DNA from: Symbiodinium natans
Lineage: Eukaryota > Sar > Dinophyceae > Suessiales > Symbiodiniaceae
DNA: 30,332 nucleotides
Assembly: GCA_905221605.1 (NCBI GenBank)
Contig: CAJNDS010001173.1
Coordinates: 1-30,332 of the forward strand
Direction of reading: 5' to 3'
Shown here: positions 25,143-30,332 of the stretch, piece by piece
Layout of the letters: every line of letters starts with the position of its first letter
Position numbering within the stretch: position 1 is the stretch's first letter
Translations under genes and position numbers: made by a program
Notes under the pieces: model-generated
What the model was told of the DNA's origin: nothing
The model's database searches: none
What the model saw: the letters and a program-made list of their open reading frames with translations, nothing else

Positions 25143-25438
25143 AAGGATAAACGTTTGTGATATGTTTTGATTTTGTTGGGAATGCGTGTGCATTGCCGTT
25201 GTCATGCAGTATGTGGCTCGCATGTGCGAGAGCAAATCAAAACATATCGGGTTTTTGAGGCGCGTGCGTGAGTGCGGGTAGACCGACGGGTGAGACTCCT
25301 GCGCCGGTAGTGGTGAGCAAAGGCCTTCCGGGGCCCGCGCTCCTGCAAGCAGAGTGAGATCTTGCCGACGTTTGCCCGCCACTCCGTACACACGTCTAAA
25401 GGTTCGAGGCCCCTCTAAGGATTGCACGTCATCTCTGC

Positions 25439-25711
25439 ATGGCCCTGGCCTCTGATTCTTCTTCTCCTGTCAGTTCTCTCACTGACTTGGAAAATCTGGT
25501 GTTTGAGCAGCTGCAGGCTGTTCGTGAGGACGCTGCGCGTGACCGCCTTGCTTTTGAAGAGCGGCTGGCCTCTCTAGACGCCGAGGTTCGAGTGCTGCAA
25601 AGAGACTCGGCGGCCTCCCAGTCTCGTGGCAACGCCTTGGCGTCGTTGCTGCAGCGCATCTTCTTGGCGCTGGGAGACTTTCTTCAGGCCGCCGGCCAGC
25701 GCAGCCTATGA
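25439..25711 (+). CDS. Small coiled-coil protein before the recombinase (element 2)
   Basis: This 90-residue ORF starts at ATG 25439. After a Ser-rich start it forms a heptad-like helix (LENLVFEQLQAVREDAARDR, then FEERLASLDAEVRVLQRD) and ends with a hydrophobic helix (LASLLQRIFLALGDFLQAAG). Its stop codon overlaps the recombinase start as ATGA (25708-25711), an arrangement known to support coupled termination and reinitiation. No family was recognised. The position, about 300 bp after the CACAAC motif, matches the small ORF of element 1 (8603-8848). It may help particle assembly or bind the recombinase; this is a guess. Confidence 0.6.
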   Translation: MALASDSSSPVSSLTDLENLVFEQLQAVREDAARDRLAFEERLASLDAEVRVLQRDSAASQSRGNALASLLQRIFLALGDFLQAAGQRSL

Positions 25712-27924
25712 CTGACTCCTCTACTTCTCCGCCGTTGTCTGGATCTTCCAGTTCGGGGGTGAGCGGGACAACGGCGGTAGCGGATGCTGTGCAGGAAGCT
25801 ATACATGTGGCTGTAAGGCATGATTTTTCGAACTTGAAACTGCCATGGGAAGCTGGTGGTGCCATGTCTGTGGTTTTCGGAAAGCAAGAGATCGTTCCTG
25901 AAGTTTTTCCCATGATTCCGCTTCCAGGGCCCCTACCGCCACTCGAGAGTCCGGAGGATGTAAAGAGAGCCAAGAGAGCCCGGAGGGTGGATGTCAGTGC
26001 TGGGCTGTTCCTGAAGGCCATCAATTTTGGTGCTCGTTTGTCAGATTCACAGACTGTTTCCTTGAAATGGGACCGTGCCTTGGAGAAGTGGTATGGAATT
26101 GTGACGGAAGACCTTTCTTCTTCCTTGATAGGGGCGTCTCTGCCAGTGGGTGAGCTCGTCGCTTCCCTTAAGATGCTGAGGGAGCTGTTTGGGAAGAAGA
26201 GTGTGGAAACAGTATCGAAAAGGGCCAATGCGCTTGTATTATTCTTTGCATGGGCAAGAAAACGTCGGCCTTTCGAAGCTGTCATTCCTTTTGATGGAGC
26301 GATGATTGATGCCTATTTGCAGTCCTTGAGGGATGAGTCGGCGCCCGCGGGCAGATTTCATGCTTTCACTGAGGCTGTTAACTTCGCTGTGCATGTTGTC
26401 GGAATTTCGGTGTGTGAGAGCAGATGCCTCTGGAGTCCATGGTCCAAAGGACTGGTTGGATTGAATGATATAAACAGACAGCCTCGTGAACCTCGTCATC
26501 CCTTGACTGTGGCCATGGTTCGCAGCTTGGAAGAGATGCTCGCAGATGTACTCCTTGGAATCATAGATAGGTATGCTTGTGGCGCTTTCCTTTTTGCGAT
26601 TTACAGCAGGAGCCGGTCATCAGATCTCCGACTGGTCGAGGATTGGATTCTCGATTTGGAATCTGTGGCTCTTAGTGAAGAAGGGTTCGTCGAATGTTCT
26701 ACCAGGAGCCACAAAACTGCGAACCTTGTGGCCCGGAGCGGCCTGGCCATGCCTCTTGTAGCAGTTGCGTGTGGCGTTGGTCGTACTAGCTGGGCTACAA
26801 CTTGGGTTCGAGTTGCAGTGGAAGCTGGTTTGCCATTGGATGGAAGGCAGAAAGGGCCCGTTCTTCCGGCCCCCAATCCGGATGGTTTTTGGTCTGAGCG
26901 AGCTGCAACTTCAGGCGAGATGACAAGATGGTTGAAGGCACTGCTTGAGAGGTGCCATCATGATGTGGAGAAGGTAACGAGCCATTCCCTGAAACACACA
27001 ACGCTTTCATGGACAGCGAAGTATGGTCTGGAGCGGAGTCTGCGGCTGAGGTTGGGACATCATTCTGATAAGGATGGATCCTTGGATGCCTACTCTCGAG
27101 ACCTTCTGGCTCCTGCACTTATCCGTTATGTGCAAATCATCAAGGAGGTGAGGATTGGAGCGTTTGCGCCTGATCTCAGTCGGTCGGGCAGGTTTGTGCC
27201 AGAGGGCGAGCGTAGTTGGCCAAGGAGTCCCGGGCAGGGCGCCGATTCTTTTCCTGATGTCGGTTTGGAGCAACAACAGCCGCTTGTGGAACTGGAGCAA
27301 ACGGCAAACAGATCGCCTGATGGGAATGGCTTATCTACTGAGGGAGGCAGTCTTGCTGGTTCGCTTGAACCCTTGGAGAATGAGGTGGAGGAGGAGGTCG
27401 AGCGAGCTTGGTATGATCAGGCCAGAAATGCGTCTGAGGGGCCCGCTGCAGATTCTTCCGATGAATCGTCGTCCTCATCGTCAACGTATGAATCTACGTC
27501 CGATGGTTCAGACAGATTAGTCGCTGATGCTGCCTTCACAGAGTCTGCGGCTGCAGGGAATGCCGAAACCTGGAGGCCAGACTGTATCATGTTCGAACAC
27601 AAGAAGACCAAGGTCATTCATTTGCAAGCTCGTGGGTCGAGCAGCGGTCATTTTGTCTGTGGCCGAGCTCCTTCGAATGACCACAGGCAGATAGAAAGGG
27701 CTTTCTTCTTTGAAAGCCGTTGTTGTAAGCAATGTGCCAGCAGCAAGCTTCTCAGAGATAGGGGAGGACATCCGAGCCTTGGACGATCGTGCGAGGTGAG
27801 CGCCAACATGTGTGTGGTGAATTCACGGGTGGGAGCATTTTTGTGTCATGTACATGTCATTTTCCTGCATGCATGTGCTGCAGCATGTCTGATTGTTATT
27901 GTGGGCATTACGTGTGTGATGTGA
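25708..27924 (+). CDS. Tyrosine recombinase of YR retrotransposon 2
   Basis: This 738-residue frame has catalytic candidates Arg303 (RSSDL), Lys336 (SHKTAN), His426 and Lys429 (SHSLK), His451 or His452 (LGHHSD) and the nucleophile Tyr462 (DAYSRD). As in element 1, box II is HxxK. An N-terminal extension of about 100 residues is Ser/Pro-rich and basic. After the catalytic domain comes an acidic linker with a Ser run, then FVCGRAPSNDHR and CCKQC, matching the tail of the first recombinase. The last 45 residues (from about 693) are Cys/Val-rich and have no counterpart; a GAGGTGAGC sequence at 27794-27802 could be a splice donor ending the real coding region there. The start overlaps the upstream stop (ATGA). 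Confidence 0.87.
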   Translation: MTDSSTSPPLSGSSSSGVSGTTAVADAVQEAIHVAVRHDFSNLKLPWEAGGAMSVVFGKQEIVPEVFPMIPLPGPLPPLESPEDVKRAKRARRVDVSAGLFLKAINFGARLSDSQTVSLKWDRALEKWYGIVTEDLSSSLIGASLPVGELVASLKMLRELFGKKSVETVSKRANALVLFFAWARKRRPFEAVIPFDGAMIDAYLQSLRDESAPAGRFHAFTEAVNFAVHVVGISVCESRCLWSPWSKGLVGLNDINRQPREPRHPLTVAMVRSLEEMLADVLLGIIDRYACGAFLFAIYSRSRSSDLRLVEDWILDLESVALSEEGFVECSTRSHKTANLVARSGLAMPLVAVACGVGRTSWATTWVRVAVEAGLPLDGRQKGPVLPAPNPDGFWSERAATSGEMTRWLKALLERCHHDVEKVTSHSLKHTTLSWTAKYGLERSLRLRLGHHSDKDGSLDAYSRDLLAPALIRYVQIIKEVRIGAFAPDLSRSGRFVPEGERSWPRSPGQGADSFPDVGLEQQQPLVELEQTANRSPDGNGLSTEGGSLAGSLEPLENEVEEEVERAWYDQARNASEGPAADSSDESSSSSSTYESTSDGSDRLVADAAFTESAAAGNAETWRPDCIMFEHKKTKVIHLQARGSSSGHFVCGRAPSNDHRQIERAFFFESRCCKQCASSKLLRDRGGHPSLGRSCEVSANMCVVNSRVGAFLCHVHVIFLHACAAACLIVIVGITCVM

Positions 27925-28099
27925 ATGCGTGTGCATCAAGACCAGGCATGTGCCGTTTCGCATGGGGTATACGTTGTGCATGTGCAAACGTATCTTTCAT
28001 GTATGGTGCGGGTGCACCTTTGTAATGGGCGGATGAGTGCATGTGCACTGTTTTTCGTGAGAGAGTGATTGCGTGATCTAGGGGGGGGGGTTTTGTGCC
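27925..28099 (+). other. Spacer between recombinase and gag (element 2)
   Basis: A TG/CATG-rich stretch ends with a run of ten G (28081-28090) just before the gag ATG. No gene was seen. Confidence 0.4.
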
Positions 28100-29323
28100 A
28101 TGGCCAACTCAGGGTCGTTGACTGAGAGTCGTGCGGCTTTCATTCAGAGGGCAGAGCAAGTGGGCCTTTCAGCCCAGGAGATCCAGGCTCTGACTGATGG
28201 CCGAAACTTGGATAGTCTTTCGAAGCTTGCCTTTGCAATCTGCCCCCCTGGAAACAACCCAACAGATGCGCAAGTGAGGGCGCTTTTTCCGGGCCCAGTG
28301 AACCTGGGAACCGTAGCTTCCGTGAAGAAACTCATCTTTGAGAGTCATACTTTGGTTGTGGCGGACTTACGTGTTCGTGTCGAACGAGGCGATGCAGGTG
28401 TCGCTACAACATTGGCTCCGGCTGAGCATGAGTCTCGCATCACCGCCCAACGTGCCAGGCTGACAGGACTTTTACACGCAGGTGAAGAGGAGTGCTCGTG
28501 GGCATCTCTGGATCTGGTCCATGCAATGTGCCAAACCGATGCATTGGTTTATCATCATCCTGAGAAGTTTGGCACACGGCGTGCCGAGCTGCAACATCGT
28601 AAGCCTGACAAAGAGTTGGTCTTGGATGGGCGGAGCGGCGTTTCCGTCAAAGAGAAAGCATTGGACTTGAAATGTCCGGTGGCGAGTGAGTTGGAGCTTA
28701 CACAAGCTCTGAGGCGCCGGGCCCTAGCCTTCGACCTTGTTGGATGCTGCAGCTACGATGTCATGAATCGGTACCACAGTTACTTGGTGCAGAGGATGCA
28801 GGACGCCCCTCCCCCTGGTTTTTCCAAAATCAGTACAGTTCAGCTGCTGAGGGCTGACAGGGCGGCGTTTACAAAGATGGCAGAAGATTTGCGAAGCATC
28901 AAGCCTCTGGCTGACGGCACTAAACCTTTCGAACAAGCCCTTGGCACTGTGGTGGCGGATCCTAGTGTGGCTTTCCATTTGCTACCGTTGCGTGCAACTG
29001 AGGATTCTTCAACCACGGGTGGCCTCAAACGAAAGCACGATGACGACGCCATCAAGGGGCCCAAAGGCAAAGGAAAGTTCCGGTCTGGTTTGGGCAAAGC
29101 CAACTCAGGCCGGGGACAGCCCCGGGTCCCAAAGGAGCTCATCAACAAGGCGTGGCAGACCCCTCGTGGCAAGCGATTGTGTTGGAATTATAATCTTGCT
29201 TGTGGCTGTCAAGATGCCAAGGCCGGACAAGCATGTTCGAAAGGACTTCACTTGTGCGCAGAACCGGGATGCCTGAAGCCTCACTCTTTGCAACAACATC
29301 CTGGGCATTCTTCCGCGGAGTGA
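28100..29323 (+). CDS. Gag-like protein of YR retrotransposon 2
   Basis: This 407-residue protein is homologous to 3322-4611 by shared segments: FIQRAEQ near residue 14, LSKLAFAIC near 40, ALRRRALAF near 203 and LLRADRAAFTKM near 249-260. A Lys/Gly-rich linker (KRKHDDDAIKGPKGKGKF) precedes a C-terminal cluster of Cys and His (Cys361, 368, 370, 379, His384, Cys386, 391, His395) similar to the CCCH plus CCHC pair of the other Gag but with altered spacing. It probably coats and packages the RNA. The stop is UGA followed by CUA, and the frame continues open into the methyltransferase and Pol region. Confidence 0.78.
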   Translation: MANSGSLTESRAAFIQRAEQVGLSAQEIQALTDGRNLDSLSKLAFAICPPGNNPTDAQVRALFPGPVNLGTVASVKKLIFESHTLVVADLRVRVERGDAGVATTLAPAEHESRITAQRARLTGLLHAGEEECSWASLDLVHAMCQTDALVYHHPEKFGTRRAELQHRKPDKELVLDGRSGVSVKEKALDLKCPVASELELTQALRRRALAFDLVGCCSYDVMNRYHSYLVQRMQDAPPPGFSKISTVQLLRADRAAFTKMAEDLRSIKPLADGTKPFEQALGTVVADPSVAFHLLPLRATEDSSTTGGLKRKHDDDAIKGPKGKGKFRSGLGKANSGRGQPRVPKELINKAWQTPRGKRLCWNYNLACGCQDAKAGQACSKGLHLCAEPGCLKPHSLQQHPGHSSAE

Positions 29324-29342
29324 CTATCTTCCCCAAGGGAGG
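29321..29342 (+). promoter_or_regulatory. Candidate stop-codon readthrough signal between gag and pol (element 2)
   Basis: TGA is followed by CTATC. CTTCCC (29328-29333) can pair with GGGAGG (29337-29342) across CAA, with one G-T wobble, starting 4 nt after the stop. The pol frame has no ATG until 29840, after methyltransferase motifs I, IV and VI. Confidence 0.68.
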
Positions 29343-30332
29343 TGCGCGAACCCTGCAAAGCTGGCAGTTTTCTTCAGAGGTGCTCCCTGCGTGTAGCGGG
29401 GAAACCATTTTCCTCTTTGCTGGCCTTAGAAGTTTTCGCTGGTTCGGGCAGGCTAACAGCCTGTGTTCGTGAACTTGGCTTTCCTGGATTCGGAATTGAC
29501 TGCAAGATTGACAAATGTGTTTCAAGGATCATATCTCTGGACTTGCTTACAGATGCTGGCCAGGGTCATCTATGGGAAATTCTTCGCGAGCCAAACCTTT
29601 TCTTTTGTCACATATCCCCTCCATGCGACACTGCCAGTCGGGCCCGGCTGAAACAATGGGATGGTGCGCCGCCCATCCTGCGAAGTGACAGGTGGCCCGA
29701 TGGGGTCCCTAATCTGACGCCTGCCTTAAAGGAACGAGTCGGGTTGGCCAATCGACTATATCAGCTGAGCACGGAAATTGTTCAACACTGCTATGACAGC
29801 GGCATTCTGTTCAGTGTGGAGAACCCTGCTTCCAGCTTCATGTGGAACTGTCAATGTTGGGTGAACTGCTTCAAGCGTGTGTCAGGCTACTTCACCTTGT
29901 TTGAGCACTGCATGTTTGGAAGCCGCCGAGCCACCCGAACACAATTGTTTCATGTTCTGCCAAGGTTTTTGGAGCTGCATTCAATGTGCGATGGGTCCCA
30001 CAAGCATGCTTCATGGAAAAGGGTCAAAGGACAGTGGCTGACTTCTCTTGAGACTGCCTACCCTTGGCCGTTGGCTAAATGTATGGCCCGGCTTGTGGCC
30101 GATCAAGCTCGGGACTTCGGGGCTGTACCTGGTCCAACTGCTCTGGAGGATCTGGACAAGGTCGTTCAAGCAGCCAGGGCTTTTTCTGGGTCACAGACGC
30201 GAAAGCGGCTTCCCCCGTTGGTGCCGGAGTTCCAGTACAAGGTGGACGTTCAGGGAACGTTCCCAATGGCGCTTCGTTCCGTTTTGAAACCAGGACACAA
30301 ATTGCAAACTGCATGGACTCTGCCTGCCTGTT
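29324..30332 (+). CDS. pol: Pol N-terminus: C5-methyltransferase-like domain, 3' truncated by window
   Basis: Read in the gag frame after the UGA, 336 codons remain open to the window end. The domain has LEVFAGSGRLT (29426-29458, motif I for S-adenosylmethionine), ISPPCDTASRAR (PPC at 29618-29626, motif IV with the catalytic Cys), VENPASS (ENP at 29819-29827, motif VI) and a later RRATRTQLF resembling motif VIII. These match C5-cytosine methyltransferases rather than the DAM-type adenine enzymes of classic DIRS elements. The sequence SMCDGSHKH follows, then AYPWPLAKCMARLV, which aligns with the decayed copy in element 1. Reverse transcriptase and RNase H are expected beyond 30332. The true substrate (DNA or RNA) is not shown. 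No standard start exists, so translation probably depends on readthrough. Confidence 0.75.

Larger units (their letters stand above)
25020..30332 (+). mobile_element. YR retrotransposon 2, 3' end beyond the window
   Basis: The order is 5' motif region (25051-25142), small coiled-coil ORF (25439-25711), tyrosine recombinase (25708-27924), Gag (28100-29323) and the start of Pol (29324-30332). All are intact as far as seen. Proteins are related to those of element 1 but diverged, so this is a second family rather than a recent duplicate. The left end is estimated from alignment of the 5' motifs with the A2 segment of element 1; direct repeats cannot be tested here. Confidence 0.8.

Overview
The window looks like nuclear DNA of a dinoflagellate, probably Symbiodiniaceae or a relative. 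This rests on tyrosine-recombinase (YR) retrotransposons carrying a cytosine-methyltransferase-like domain, long tandem arrays of degenerate repeats, a plant-type (CCCTAAA-like) telomeric tract, and no dense set of ordinary host genes. No spliced-leader gene or rRNA was found, so the assignment is an inference.

Layout. (1) 1-1235: the 3' part of an Arg/Ser-rich ORF ending in a domain that resembles an ADP-ribosyltransferase fold. (2) 1455-9181: YR retrotransposon 1, with tyrosine recombinase, Gag-like zinc-finger protein, then a Pol with a decayed methyltransferase domain, reverse transcriptase and RNase H. It ends in two identical 238-bp direct repeats (7876-8113, 8944-9181) enclosing an 830-bp segment. 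(3) 9182-9320 and 14024-16720: one array of 66-bp FNIP-type (LRR-like) repeats, split by a 4.69-kb LINE (9321-14008, 15-bp target-site duplication) and a 418-bp insertion (14038-14455, 9-bp duplication) carrying telomere-like sequence. (4) 16855-20157: successive families of degenerate tandem repeats and a 100-bp direct repeat. (5) 20158 to about 24835: a very GC-rich block with four short plus-strand ORFs (two or three frameshifted), a G-rich non-coding centre, and two low-complexity minus-strand ORFs. Its origin is unknown. (6) About 25020-30332: YR retrotransposon 2, truncated by the window end, with small coiled-coil ORF, tyrosine recombinase, Gag, and a Pol beginning with an apparently intact methyltransferase-like domain.

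The best candidate for an undescribed system is the YR element architecture. Both elements encode YR-Gag-Pol in that order, whereas textbook DIRS/Ngaro elements end with the recombinase. In both, gag and pol share one frame separated by a single UGA followed by CUA, with a potential RNA hairpin just downstream, which is the classic arrangement for stop-codon readthrough. In element 2, pol has no AUG before or within the methyltransferase motifs, so readthrough looks like the simplest way to make it. The segment between the direct repeats of element 1 shares two motifs at conserved spacing (82 and 83 nt) with the 5' region of element 2, which identifies it as a second copy of the element's 5' end and fits the split-direct-repeat design of YR retroelements.

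Expected roles: Gag packages the RNA, RT and RNase H make cDNA, and the recombinase integrates a circular product. The methyltransferase could modify element DNA, but that is inference. Most other open frames are shadows or low-complexity artefacts.
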